A stretch of 64,000 nucleotides of DNA from Gp1-AA145 sp963757135 (GTDB lineage: Bacteria > Acidobacteriota > Terriglobia > Terriglobales > Acidobacteriaceae). A model generated the notes under the pieces. That model was not told the origin of the DNA. It saw only the letters and a program-made list of their open reading frames with translations, and searched no databases. The stretch lies in the NCBI GenBank assembly GCA_963757135.1, contig CAVWQE010000009.1:124001-188000 (forward strand), read 5' to 3'. The translations under genes were made by a program, and so were the position numbers. Positions 28,153-36,711 of the stretch are shown piece by piece. Positions within the stretch are counted from its first letter, which is position 1. The number at the start of each line of letters is the position of its first letter.

Positions 28153-28902
28153 ATGTCCGGCCACTCAAAATGGGCCACAATTAAGCACAAAAAGGGCGCG
28201 CTCGACGCCAAGCGCGGCAAGATTTTCACCCGGCTTATCAAAGAAATCAGCATTGCTGCGAAAAATGGCGGCGATCCCGACACCAACCCACGCCTGCGTA
28301 CGGCTATTCTCGCGGCCAAGTCCGAGAACATGCCGGCCGACAATATCAAGCGCGCCATCCAGCGCGGCACCGGCGAATTGCCGGGTGTGAGCTATGAAGA
28401 GTTCACTCTGGAAGGTTACGGTCCGGGCGGCGTCGCGGTTTTGCTCGATATCAATACCGATAATCGCAACCGTACTGTCAGCGAAATCCGTCACGCCTTT
28501 GGGAAAAATGGCGGCAACATGGCCTCAGCCGGTGCCGTCGCGTATATGTTCCACAAGAAGGGTGACATCATCATTCCCAAGTCGGCAGCGACGGCGGACG
28601 ATCTCATGAACATCGTCATCGAAGCGAACGGCGAGGATGAACCGATTGATGATGGCGAGAACTGGGAAATACTGACCGCGCCTTCCGCGTATGAAGGCAT
28701 GCTCGAAGCGTTAAAGAAGGCCGGTATAGAGCCCGCTTCGTCCAGCGTGAACATGATCCCTGATACCTACATCAAGCTCGAAGGTTCGCAGGCGACGACC
28801 ATGATTCGTCTCATGGAAGCACTCGAAGAGCACGACGACGTGCAGAATGTGCACTCAAACTTCGATATCGATCAGAAATTGCTGGAAGAAGTTGCGGGAT
28901 AA
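28153..28902 (+). CDS. YebC/PmpR-TACO1 family protein
   Basis: The 249-residue protein begins SGHSKWATIKHKKGALDAKRGKIF, the family hallmark, followed by GGDPDTNPRLRTAILAAKSENMPADNIKRAI and the C-terminal domain with PDTYIKLEG and LMEALEEHDDVQNVHSN. Family members bind DNA or ribosomes; TACO1 and YebC promote translation of proline-rich stretches and PmpR-type proteins were described as transcription regulators. It is usually beside ruvC, but here it stands alone. Its upstream 270 bases likely hold the promoter. Confidence 0.94.
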   Translation: MSGHSKWATIKHKKGALDAKRGKIFTRLIKEISIAAKNGGDPDTNPRLRTAILAAKSENMPADNIKRAIQRGTGELPGVSYEEFTLEGYGPGGVAVLLDINTDNRNRTVSEIRHAFGKNGGNMASAGAVAYMFHKKGDIIIPKSAATADDLMNIVIEANGEDEPIDDGENWEILTAPSAYEGMLEALKKAGIEPASSSVNMIPDTYIKLEGSQATTMIRLMEALEEHDDVQNVHSNFDIDQKLLEEVAG

Positions 28903-28942
28903 CGTGTCGGCGGGTCTGAGACCTGCCCTGCAAGTTGGGCGC

Positions 28943-30064
28943 CTACAGCTCAAACATGTCTTTCATCTTGCCGAGAATCGAACGCTGCTGCGGCTTGTTC
29001 TCCATGGGCGTTGTGCCCTGTAATTCTTCGAGTAGCTCGCGCTGACGCTTGGTCAGCTTCGAAGGCGTTTGCACGCTTACCTCCACAAACAGATCACCTT
29101 TGCCGTGTCCATTCAGTACCGGCACACCCTTGTTGCGGATTTTTAACACGGTGCCCGATTGTGTGCTCTCCGGGACTTTCAGGGCGTGCTCACCTTCCAA
29201 CGTCGGCACTTTGATTTCTGCTCCAAGCGCCGCCTGGGTAAATGAAACTGGCACCACGCAATGGAGGTCATTCCCTTGGCGCTCAAAGAACGGGTGGTCC
29301 TTAACATGAAGCACCACGTACAAATCGCCGGCTGGGCCCCCATGCATTCCTGCTTCTCCCAAGCCGGTAAAGCGGATGCGAGTTTCGTCTTCCACTCCAG
29401 CGGGGATTTTCGCTGCCACATTTTTTGATTGCACCACGCGGCCTTCACCTTTGCACTTGGTGCAGGGATCGCTGATGACCGAACCAGCTCCCTGACACGC
29501 GGGGCAAGTACGAGCAACACTGAAGAAGCCCTGCTGATAGCGAACCTGGCCGCGTCCGCCGCAGGTGCGGCAGCTCACTGGGGCTTTTCCGGCGGCGCTG
29601 CCGGAGCCTTTGCAGGTGTCGCAAAGTTCGTGGCGGCGATAGGAAACCTTTTTCTCGGCCCCGAAAACTGCTTCTTCAAACTCGATCGTGATGTCTTCGC
29701 GCAAATCGGCGCCACGTTGTACACGCGAACGGCCGCGCCCACTTCGGCCGCCAAACAGGTCTCCAAAACCGAAGAATTCGCCAAAGATGTCACTGAAATC
29801 CTGGAAAACAGTTGGGTCAAATCCAACGCCAGCGCCCGTGTTCCCCACTCCAGCGTGGCCGTAACGGTCATACATGCTGCGTTTTTCCGCATCGGCAAGA
29901 ATGGCGTAGGCTTCGCTGCACTCTTTAAACTTCTCTTCCGCACCAGGATTGTCCGGGTTGCGATCAGGATGGTACTGCAACGCCAGCTTGCGATAGGCGC
30001 TCTTGATTTCCTGCTCGCTCGCGCCCCGCTGGACGCCCAGCACCTCGTAGTAGTCTCGTTTCAC
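28943..30064 (-). CDS. dnaJ: Chaperone DnaJ
   Basis: The 373 residues follow the type-I J-protein plan: J domain with HPD at residues 32-34, a Gly/Phe-rich linker (GFGDLFGGRSGRGRSR), four CxxCxGxG knuckles (CDTCKGSG, CRTCGGRG, CPACQGAG, CTKCKGEG), then the client-binding and dimer domains. It stimulates DnaK ATPase and presents unfolded clients. It is the last gene of the hrcA-grpE-dnaJ operon; dnaK is not in this window. Confidence 0.97.
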   Translation of the reverse strand: MKRDYYEVLGVQRGASEQEIKSAYRKLALQYHPDRNPDNPGAEEKFKECSEAYAILADAEKRSMYDRYGHAGVGNTGAGVGFDPTVFQDFSDIFGEFFGFGDLFGGRSGRGRSRVQRGADLREDITIEFEEAVFGAEKKVSYRRHELCDTCKGSGSAAGKAPVSCRTCGGRGQVRYQQGFFSVARTCPACQGAGSVISDPCTKCKGEGRVVQSKNVAAKIPAGVEDETRIRFTGLGEAGMHGGPAGDLYVVLHVKDHPFFERQGNDLHCVVPVSFTQAALGAEIKVPTLEGEHALKVPESTQSGTVLKIRNKGVPVLNGHGKGDLFVEVSVQTPSKLTKRQRELLEELQGTTPMENKPQQRSILGKMKDMFEL

Positions 30065-30103
30065 ATTGGTTGGCAGAGTTTTAATTCCCTCTCAATCAAA
30101 AAA

Positions 30104-30691
30104 TTAGTGTTTCGAGTTACGCGCCACGCGTACCATGGCTGGCCGCAGCAGGCGGTCTTTCAGCTTATAACCGCGTTGCAGTTCTTCCAGGACGGCATTG
30201 TCCTTCGCATCCTCGGTATCGACCATTTCAATGGCTTCATGATAACGAGGATCGAACGGCTGGCCCTGGGCGGATATCGGTTGAACACCGATCTTCGCTA
30301 GCGCGTCCTGCAACTGTTTATGGATGAGTTCCACGCCCAAATGGAACTCTGATTTTTCCGGCGAGCTCTTCAGCGCGCGATCAAAGCTGTCAAGCACTGG
30401 GATTAGATTTTTCACGGTATCGGCGAGAGCATAGTCGCGGAAATCTGATTGCTCTTTGGCGGCACGCTTCCGCGCATTATCAAAATCGGCCTGCATACGC
30501 GCCAGGCGGTCGATAAGCGCGTCCCGTTCGGCACGAAGTTTTTCCGCCTCAGAAACATGTGTCGGGCGTGATTCGACACTTCCGGTCGCTGATTCTTCGT
30601 TCTCGTCTGCCGACGGCAGTTCGTGTTCGGCATCAAGCTGGTCCTCGATTTGGCTCTTCCCATTTGTTCTTGGCATAACAGACTCACTCAT
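30104..30691 (-). CDS. grpE: Nucleotide exchange factor GrpE
   Basis: The 195-residue protein has a long N-terminal coiled coil (LRAERDALIDRLARMQADFDNARKRAAKEQ) and the C-terminal beta domain ending PAMVRVARNS, the GrpE signature. It releases ADP from DnaK. Its start overlaps the hrcA stop by eight bases, and dnaJ follows 39 bases on, so translation and regulation are linked across the operon. Confidence 0.95.
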   Translation of the reverse strand: MSESVMPRTNGKSQIEDQLDAEHELPSADENEESATGSVESRPTHVSEAEKLRAERDALIDRLARMQADFDNARKRAAKEQSDFRDYALADTVKNLIPVLDSFDRALKSSPEKSEFHLGVELIHKQLQDALAKIGVQPISAQGQPFDPRYHEAIEMVDTEDAKDNAVLEELQRGYKLKDRLLRPAMVRVARNSKH

Positions 30692-31724
30692 TTTCGTTCA
30701 GAATTTTGTCAAACAGCCGCGCGATGTAGGAGACGGCAGTAATGGTGTGCTGATAGTCCATGCGGGGCGGGCCCAGGACCGCAAGCGATCCCATCACCTC
30801 GTCCCCCACGCGCGCCGGAGTGCCGATCAGCACGAAGTTGCGCAGCGAAGGTTGTGCTTCATCCAGTCCAATAACGACCCGCACCGCTTCCTGCTTGGCA
30901 TCTAGATATGCGCCCAGCAGACCCACCAGCTTTTGTTTTTCCTCAAGCGCCTGCAAGAGTTCCTGCAAGCGGCTACGGTCCTGTTCGCTGGCCACAAGAT
31001 TCGAAGCGCCCTCGACAAAAACCACATGATTGGGCTCTTCACCGGCCAGCGCGCCCTGCTTGTAAAGCTGTTCCAAAGATGCCATCAAGCGGTCGTACTC
31101 GCTGCGTTCCTGCTCCAAGCGCCGGGCAATTTCGGTGCGAACAGATTCCAGCGTCCAACCGCGAAAATTTTCGTTGATATAACGTGCAGCGGCATCGAGT
31201 TCGGATTGCGGCAAGTCCATCCGCAGAACACGGTCGCGAACTAAACCGGATTTTGTGACCACTACCGCCAGCACCTTCTGATCTCCGAGCCGTGAAAAAT
31301 ATACGTGTTCAAGCGCTTTCTTAGGACCACCGGCAGCGACGGCCACGCCTACATTCCGCGAGATCAGTGAGAGCACGTGGGACGTGCGCTCCATGAAATC
31401 TTCGACGTCGGTGATGCCGTGCAGCGAGTCCTTGATGATGCCTTCGTCCTCCGCCGACAGCTGCGTCTTGCCGCTCAGTTGTTCGACGTAGTAGCGGTAA
31501 GCGTTGGCGCTCGGTACCCGTCCGGCCGACGTATGCGGCTGCTCCAGATAACCGGCGTCGGCAAGATCTGCCATGACATTGCGAACGGTGGCTGGGCTGA
31601 GACCCTCGCGGCTGGCGCGCGCCAGGATGCGCGACCCGACCGGTTCGCCCGTGGAGATGAACGTCTCCACAATCGCGGTCAGTATCTCGCGTTCGCGGTC
31701 GCCAATGGGTTGACCTGCCGACAT
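30684..31724 (-). CDS. hrcA: Heat-inducible repressor HrcA
   Basis: The 346-residue protein has the N-terminal winged helix (REILTAIVETFISTGEPVGSRILA, then GLSPATVRNVMADLADAGYLEQPHTSAGRVPS) and a C-terminal GAF-like dimer domain ending LGPPRMDYQHTITAVSYIARLFD. HrcA normally represses its own operon by binding the CIRCE repeat. I find no CIRCE-like sequence in the 167 bases upstream, only an imperfect inverted repeat at 31747-31773. Confidence 0.95.
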   Translation of the reverse strand: MSAGQPIGDREREILTAIVETFISTGEPVGSRILARASREGLSPATVRNVMADLADAGYLEQPHTSAGRVPSANAYRYYVEQLSGKTQLSAEDEGIIKDSLHGITDVEDFMERTSHVLSLISRNVGVAVAAGGPKKALEHVYFSRLGDQKVLAVVVTKSGLVRDRVLRMDLPQSELDAAARYINENFRGWTLESVRTEIARRLEQERSEYDRLMASLEQLYKQGALAGEEPNHVVFVEGASNLVASEQDRSRLQELLQALEEKQKLVGLLGAYLDAKQEAVRVVIGLDEAQPSLRNFVLIGTPARVGDEVMGSLAVLGPPRMDYQHTITAVSYIARLFDKILNENE

Positions 31725-31746
31725 AGTTCTATTTTATATGTATCAC

Positions 31747-31773
31747 TTTCGCAGGGATGATCTGCAAGCGAAA
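31747..31773 (-). promoter_or_regulatory. Imperfect inverted repeat upstream of hrcA
   Basis: TTTCGCAG and CTGCAAGCGAAA form an inverted repeat with a small bulge, 23-49 bases before the hrcA start, next to an AT-rich -10-like ATATAAAAT. It may be an operator that replaces CIRCE, but this is inference. Confidence 0.3.
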
Positions 31774-31891
31774 CTAACGGCTTAGGACACAATAAGTTAC
31801 CGAGTTCATCCAGACATCGAGAAAGCTCACCGGCCTTTCACAGTTCGCACGGTCGCTCATCGCCCCAGTGTAATTAGATGATCCGGCCGGC

Positions 31892-32743
31892 TTATTGGAT
31901 TTGGATGACACTTTCTGGCGCCTCGGATTTGATCTGCTTCACCCGATCCACTACCCGGCGGGCAAAATCGAACAGCGCCCTGGCATGAGGGGAGCTCTCG
32001 CCCTCCAGCACCGCCGGCTTGCCTTCGTCTCCCGATTTGCGAATCTCCGGGTCGAGTTGAATGCTGCCGAGGAAATCCACTCCGAACTGGCGCGCCGTCT
32101 TCTCCGCCCCGCCACGCGAGAAGATGTCAATCTCATTGTGGCAATGCGGGCAGACGAAGTAACTCATGTTCTCGACCACACCGGCAATGTCCACTTTCAT
32201 CTGTCTGAACATCTCGATGGCCTTGCGGGCGTCCTGGAGTGAGACGTCGGAAGGAGTTGAGACAATGATCGAGGCAGTCAGGGGAACAGTCTGGATCAGC
32301 GACAAAGCGACATCGCCGGTACCGGGAGGCAGGTCTACAATCAAATAATCGAGTGAACCCCACTCTACTGAGCCCAGGAACTGCCGGATAATCGAGTGCA
32401 GCATGGGACCGCGCCAGATCAGAGGCTTGTCACCGGGATTGAGAAGGCCGACTGAAATCGTTTTCAGTCCGTGCACGGTGAGGGGCTCGATACGGTTATC
32501 TCCCAGTGCGCGTGGCTGCGCGCTGGTTCCAAGCATCAGCGGGACGTTGGGACCGTAAACATCGGCGTCTAACAGACCCGTTCTATGCCCAAGTTTTGCC
32601 AGGGCAAGTGCCAGATTCACGGCCAGCGTCGTCTTGCCGACGCCTCCTTTGCCGGACCCCACGGCAATGATGGCATCAACTCCGGGCAGGGGTTGTGGGC
32701 CCGGCGGTGTCTGTCCGGGGCGCGGTGGCATATGAGCACTCAA
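31892..32743 (-). CDS. Mrp/NBP35-type Fe-S carrier ATPase
   Basis: The 283-residue P-loop protein carries the deviant Walker A GSGKGGVGKTTLAVNLA, the switch DADVYGPNVPLMLG, DYLIVDLPPGTGDVALSL and the paired cysteines YFVCPHCHNEID that bridge a 4Fe-4S cluster between subunits. It lacks the N-terminal FSCA domain found in some ApbC proteins. It is thought to bind and deliver Fe-S clusters. It is a single gene between hrcA and a thioesterase; the N-terminus is Pro-rich and short. Confidence 0.93.
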   Translation of the reverse strand: MSAHMPPRPGQTPPGPQPLPGVDAIIAVGSGKGGVGKTTLAVNLALALAKLGHRTGLLDADVYGPNVPLMLGTSAQPRALGDNRIEPLTVHGLKTISVGLLNPGDKPLIWRGPMLHSIIRQFLGSVEWGSLDYLIVDLPPGTGDVALSLIQTVPLTASIIVSTPSDVSLQDARKAIEMFRQMKVDIAGVVENMSYFVCPHCHNEIDIFSRGGAEKTARQFGVDFLGSIQLDPEIRKSGDEGKPAVLEGESSPHARALFDFARRVVDRVKQIKSEAPESVIQIQ

Positions 32744-32816
32744 GAGATCACCTGGAAGGAAGAGTCCTAAACTTGATTATACGGGGAGAGGCGTGGCTGC
32801 GACTCATGCCACGTAG

Positions 32817-32838
32817 GGGCGGGTGCCCTCACCCGCCC
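32817..32838 (-). terminator. Hairpin downstream of the thioesterase gene
   Basis: GGGCGGGTG and CACCCGCCC form a perfect 9-bp stem around a four-base loop, 28 bases after the thioesterase stop on the minus strand. No T-run follows, so it may be a transcript-stabilising or attenuating hairpin rather than a classical terminator. Confidence 0.35.
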
Positions 32839-32865
32839 AGTTCTGAATATGATTCGGAGGACTGC

Positions 32866-33372
32866 TCAACGTGCATTGGCCTGTCTGCGCTGCCGCTCGG
32901 CTTGCCTGATCTGCCGCCGCCTACCTGCATCTTCGTAGCGGCGCTTCTGATCGTCGGTTTCGGGGATCACCGGCGGAACTTTCAAATGGCGGCCGGCAGC
33001 ATCTACCGCAACGAATGTTAAGTAGGCCGAACTCACCTGGCGGGTTTCGTCGGCAAGGTAATTCTCAACCCACACAGTGACGCCGACTTCCATGGAAGTT
33101 GTAAATACACGATTAACCGACGACCGCAGCACAACCAGATCGCCGACGTGAACTGGCGTCCAGAAATCCAGGTGGTCAATCGATGCTGTGACAACATAAT
33201 TGCGCGAGTGACGATGCGCGGCCAACGCTCCGGCCATGTCAATCCAGTGCATGAGGCGGCCGCCAAGTAGCGCGCCCAGGGGGTTCGCGTCGTTAGGCAG
33301 CACAAACTCGTTCATCTCGGAAATCGAATCGCGCACCGGGCGCGGCATCAGGGGATCGTGGGCTACGTTCAT
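32866..33372 (-). CDS. Acyl-CoA thioesterase, hotdog fold
   Basis: The 168-residue protein has the YciA/BFIT-type pattern: MNEFVLPNDANPLGALLGGRLMHWIDMAGALAAHRHSR contains the catalytic Asn/Asp region and the hotdog helix, followed by SIDHLDFWTPVHVGDLVVLRSSVNRV. It probably hydrolyses medium- or long-chain acyl-CoA in the cytoplasm. Its C-terminus is an Arg/Gln-rich tail (RRQIRQAERQRRQANAR) beyond the fold. It is followed at its start by the Cys-rich unknown gene, 11 bases upstream. Confidence 0.88.
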   Translation of the reverse strand: MNVAHDPLMPRPVRDSISEMNEFVLPNDANPLGALLGGRLMHWIDMAGALAAHRHSRNYVVTASIDHLDFWTPVHVGDLVVLRSSVNRVFTTSMEVGVTVWVENYLADETRQVSSAYLTFVAVDAAGRHLKVPPVIPETDDQKRRYEDAGRRRQIRQAERQRRQANAR

Positions 33373-33383
33373 GTTTTAGGTCT

Positions 33384-33908
33384 TCACTCTGTGGATTCCC
33401 CTTTACGTGACTCCTTGCCCTCAGTGGTTAAAGCAAAACTTTTAACCACAGAGGACACTGAGGTTCGCACAGGAATTCCACGATCTCTCCGATCAAGGTA
33501 CGATTGCAAAAAACATTCTGCCATTTTCTGAATACGCGGCTCAGGATAAGTGGAAATCCAGCTGTTTAGAGCACGATCGTATTCTAGTGAACCATCTCCG
33601 GCAGGTTGGTGCGCAGTTTCCATAACGTAGCGCAGAGAAATCAAGGTGCCTGCATCGCGAGTCACGCCAAAGCGGACCGCGTCGCAACTGCGTTCCTTCG
33701 GGAGACGTTGGCAAGTTTGGGCATATCCCAAATTGCACGATTCAAGCTCGTGATTAGCCGGAGTGCAGGTCTCGTGGCCGGGTGCTTCGCAGGTTCCCCG
33801 CCAGGAGGCACCGAGCGGCAGCCTTGCCGGATGCGGCAGAGCGATGTCGTCGGCGCGTTCAGTGGGCGAAAAAAATGGACAGGCCAAATTTTTCCTCTTT
33901 CGGTTCAC
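33384..33908 (-). CDS. Hypothetical cysteine-rich protein
   Basis: The 174-residue product has six or more cysteines in its first 80 residues (LACPFF, GTCEAPGHETCTPANHELESCNLGYAQTC, SCDAVRF), a pattern that could bind metal or a cluster. No signal peptide is present. The C-terminal half is unremarkable. The start is an apparent GTG just after a purine-rich stretch and is uncertain. I do not recognise it beyond similarity in style to small acidobacterial unknowns. It lies directly upstream of the thioesterase gene and may be co-transcribed. Confidence 0.55.
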   Translation of the reverse strand: MNRKRKNLACPFFSPTERADDIALPHPARLPLGASWRGTCEAPGHETCTPANHELESCNLGYAQTCQRLPKERSCDAVRFGVTRDAGTLISLRYVMETAHQPAGDGSLEYDRALNSWISTYPEPRIQKMAECFLQSYLDRRDRGIPVRTSVSSVVKSFALTTEGKESRKGESTE

Positions 33909-33955
33909 CTGATTCTACCTACTAGTCCCTTGGAAAAGATAAACTGGTTATCCAC

Positions 33956-34267
33956 ATGGATCGCATCGCCACCCTCAACGAAGTCCTCTCGCAAGACCCC
34001 AACAATGCATTCGCGCGTTATGGCCTGGCGATGGAGTTTGCAAATTCCGGACAGACTGAACCAGCGCTGGCAGAATTCAGTAAGCTGCTTTCGGCTAATC
34101 CGGACTATGCGGCCGGATATTTCATGGCAGCTCAAACGTTGGTCAAAGTTGACCGTATCGATGAGGCGAAGACGATGCTCCAAAACGGAATCGCTGCGGC
34201 CCAACGCAAGGGCGATTCGCATGCCGCCTCGGAGATGCAGGGAATGCTGGACGAGATCGGCAGATAG
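33956..34267 (+). CDS. Small tetratricopeptide-repeat protein
   Basis: This 103-residue protein is almost entirely two to three TPR units: NEVLSQDPNNAFARYGLAMEFANSG, then ALAEFSKLLSANPDYAAGYFMAAQTLVKVDRIDEAKTML. It has no signal peptide and is likely cytoplasmic. TPRs bind peptide partners; none is evident nearby. It reads toward the SDR pair, which is on the other strand. Confidence 0.8.
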   Translation: MDRIATLNEVLSQDPNNAFARYGLAMEFANSGQTEPALAEFSKLLSANPDYAAGYFMAAQTLVKVDRIDEAKTMLQNGIAAAQRKGDSHAASEMQGMLDEIGR

Positions 34268-34331
34268 CTTTCAGCCATCAGCTTTCAGCTCTCAGCCCTC
34301 TCGAATACTGGATTCAACTGGCCAATTAGCC

Positions 34332-35108
34332 TCACACCCACCCACCGTCAATCACAAGATTCTGTCCTGTAATCGCAGAACTGTCGTCTGAGGCCAGAAA
34401 CAGAACCAGCCTCGCAACATCGTCCGGCAGCAGTTCGCGTTTCAGGCTCTGGCGCTTCATGATTTCCGCAAGGTACTCCGGCGTCATCCACAGGCGCCGC
34501 TGGCGTTCGGTCATAATCGCACCTGGAGAAACTGCATTCACGCGAATATTCGCAGGCCCTAATTCTTTTGCCAGCGTGCGGGTCAACCCAACAATTCCAG
34601 CTTTCGCCGTCACGTATGCAGGCAAACCCGTTGACGGAATCATCCAGGCGATGGAGCTCATGTTGATGATCGACCCGCCACCCGCACGCGTCATTCCGGG
34701 GACGACTGCCTGCGCCGCAAAGAAATGGTGGCGCAGGTTTACGTCCATACGCTGGTCCCAGTATTCGGGCGTGATTTCGGCAAACCTGTGACGATCATCG
34801 TTAGCGGCGTTGTTCACCAGTATCCGAATCGGCCCGAGCTGTGATTCAACTTCCTTCACTGCCACGCGTAGCGCCGCGATATCTCTCAGATCGCAAGGCA
34901 GGAAAAGGGGTGAATAAGCTACTCGTGGACTGATTGCCTCTATCAGCTTGCCGGCAGCGGCCTCGTCGACATCGAGTAACGCAACATGCGATCCCTGCAC
35001 GGCAAAGTGCTCGACCAGGGCCGCGCCAATGCCGGTAGCGCCGCCGGTGATCAGCGTGGCCACATCCTTCAAACTGGGGTACGCAGCGAACCTAGGGCCA
35101 GGCTTCAT
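34332..35108 (-). CDS. SDR family oxidoreductase
   Basis: The 258-residue enzyme is a classical short-chain dehydrogenase/reductase: cofactor motif ITGGATGIGAA, NNAAND in place of NNAG, catalytic Ser in NMSSIAW and Tyr/Lys in AYVTAKAG, closing with ITGQNLVIDGGW. It reduces or oxidises a secondary alcohol or carbonyl with NAD(P)H; the substrate is not predictable. It lies seven bases after another SDR gene and the pair likely form an operon. Confidence 0.88.
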   Translation of the reverse strand: MKPGPRFAAYPSLKDVATLITGGATGIGAALVEHFAVQGSHVALLDVDEAAAGKLIEAISPRVAYSPLFLPCDLRDIAALRVAVKEVESQLGPIRILVNNAANDDRHRFAEITPEYWDQRMDVNLRHHFFAAQAVVPGMTRAGGGSIINMSSIAWMIPSTGLPAYVTAKAGIVGLTRTLAKELGPANIRVNAVSPGAIMTERQRRLWMTPEYLAEIMKRQSLKRELLPDDVARLVLFLASDDSSAITGQNLVIDGGWV

Positions 35109-35115
35109 GACACGC

Positions 35116-35931
35116 TCAATCGGTGTTCTTCGCCATGTTTGTCATCGCCATTTCCACGAGTCCGGGAAATAGTTGGTAAAGCTTCACCACTGGGATCATC
35201 GTCCAGGGCACGATCACTTCCCTTTTGTTCTTGAGATATCCATGCAGCACGGCGCGAGCCACGCGCTCTGCGGCGATACCACGCGCTGCCTTCGGGCGCA
35301 CGCGCTTTGGCTCCACTCCCCTGATGGCGTTAGCCGCGAACTCAGTGCGCACATAGCCGGGACACACGGTCAACACATTGATTCCTGCGGCGGACAACTC
35401 GATGCGGGCGGCCTTACCAAGCGCGTTCATCGCAAATTTGGTCGCGCTGTAAACTCCGTGAAAAGGTATGGGAATGTGCCCCGCAACGCTGGAAATATTG
35501 ATGATTGCGCCTGAGCCTTGTTGTCGCATGATGGGCAGCACCGCCTGCATGGCCTCCATGGCACCGAAAAAATTAGTCTCGAACGTCTCGCGGACGCTGG
35601 GCATGCTTACCGCGGCGGCAGCATCGAGAATCCCGTGTCCCGCGTTATTGACCCAAACATCGATGCGTTGAAAATGATGCATAGTAAGTCCGATGGCGCG
35701 ATCGATTTCTTCACGATTTCGCACGTCGCAGGCGAGCGCCAGGGTTTGATCGAACTTTCCGATGCGAGCGCGAGCTGCTTCTACGCGGCCGGAGTCTCGC
35801 GACAGCAGCACCACACGCGCACCCTGCTCGACGAAGAGCTCGGCGATGGCCTCGCCGATTCCCATGGAAGCGCCGGTGATCACTGCCACTTTGCCTGAGA
35901 GCGAAGCTGCTGTTGAATCCAAAGATGCCAT
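35116..35931 (-). CDS. SDR family oxidoreductase
   Basis: The 271-residue classical SDR shows ITGASMGIGEA, VNNAGHG, Ser in INISSVAG and YSATK. Its C-terminal extension (KNKREVIVPWTMIPVVKLYQLFPGLVEM) resembles SDRs that dock on membranes or oligomerise. It is the first gene of the two-gene set with the SDR at 34332-35108. The two proteins are not near-identical, so they probably act on different substrates or steps. Confidence 0.87.
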   Translation of the reverse strand: MASLDSTAASLSGKVAVITGASMGIGEAIAELFVEQGARVVLLSRDSGRVEAARARIGKFDQTLALACDVRNREEIDRAIGLTMHHFQRIDVWVNNAGHGILDAAAAVSMPSVRETFETNFFGAMEAMQAVLPIMRQQGSGAIINISSVAGHIPIPFHGVYSATKFAMNALGKAARIELSAAGINVLTVCPGYVRTEFAANAIRGVEPKRVRPKAARGIAAERVARAVLHGYLKNKREVIVPWTMIPVVKLYQLFPGLVEMAMTNMAKNTD

Positions 35932-36023
35932 GCGGGTTTGTAACCTTAACAGCCAATCAAGTCAAGGCGGGGTAGAATCGAATGCAAGCCAACAACGCCA
36001 AGACCTTGGTTGGCAGACCTTTC

Positions 36024-36635
36024 ATGAGCGCGCTGCTGCCACTATTTCCTCTCGACCTGGTTCTACTACCGGCAGTGCCGCTGCCTCTGCACATTTTTGA
36101 ACCGCGATACAAAGAAATGATTAACGAATGCCTGACCCAAAACCGTCATTTTGGAATCGTACGCAGTAAGGAAGAGGCGTTGGCCTCGATTGGCTGCACG
36201 GCGGAGATCATCAACGTAATGAAGACTTATCCGGATGGGCGCATGGACATCCTCACTGAGGGCAAGCGGCGGTTTGAAGTGCTTGAACTGAATCAGGAGC
36301 GGTCATTTTTGCAGGCGGACGTAATTTATCTCGATGATGAAAACGAGCCTGCGCCTGGTCCGGACCTGGCAACCGCACTACGGCTGCACGGAGAAATTAT
36401 GGAACTGGCGGGAGCGCAGCCGGAGGATACCCAGAAAACCGATTCGTCGCAGCTCGCCTATCGCCTGGCGGGGTCGCTTCCTTTTGATCCTGATTTTCAG
36501 CAAACGCTTCTGGAAATGAACTCTGAGGCAGACCGCATTCGGTCGATCATCACCTTCTTTGAGCGCATCCTGCCCGCGCTGCAGCAAAGCGCCCGCGCCA
36601 AGCGCAAAGCGGGCGGAAATGGGCACGTGCATTAA
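36024..36635 (+). CDS. LON substrate-binding-domain protein
   Basis: The 203-residue product from MSALLPLFPLDLVLLPAVPLPLHIFEPRYKEMINECL matches the LON N-terminal (LAN) domain, including GTVMR-like GCTAEIINVMKTYPDGRMDILTEGKRRFEV. No ATPase or protease domain follows, so it is one of the free-standing LAN proteins that may bind protein substrates; their role is unclear. A start 42 bases earlier is open but the beginning there is poor. The AAA gene follows, within 80 bases. Confidence 0.85.
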   Translation: MSALLPLFPLDLVLLPAVPLPLHIFEPRYKEMINECLTQNRHFGIVRSKEEALASIGCTAEIINVMKTYPDGRMDILTEGKRRFEVLELNQERSFLQADVIYLDDENEPAPGPDLATALRLHGEIMELAGAQPEDTQKTDSSQLAYRLAGSLPFDPDFQQTLLEMNSEADRIRSIITFFERILPALQQSARAKRKAGGNGHVH

Positions 36636-36711
36636 GTTTCCGGCGTACGATTCGTCGCGGTCATCGCGGCGTATAATCGGCCTAGTTGCTGGTTCTGCGG
36701 AGTCCTATTCG

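Noticed and set aside
29429..30301. 290-codon frame opposite dnaJ/grpE
   Set aside because: It is a shadow of two certain genes, with no motif.
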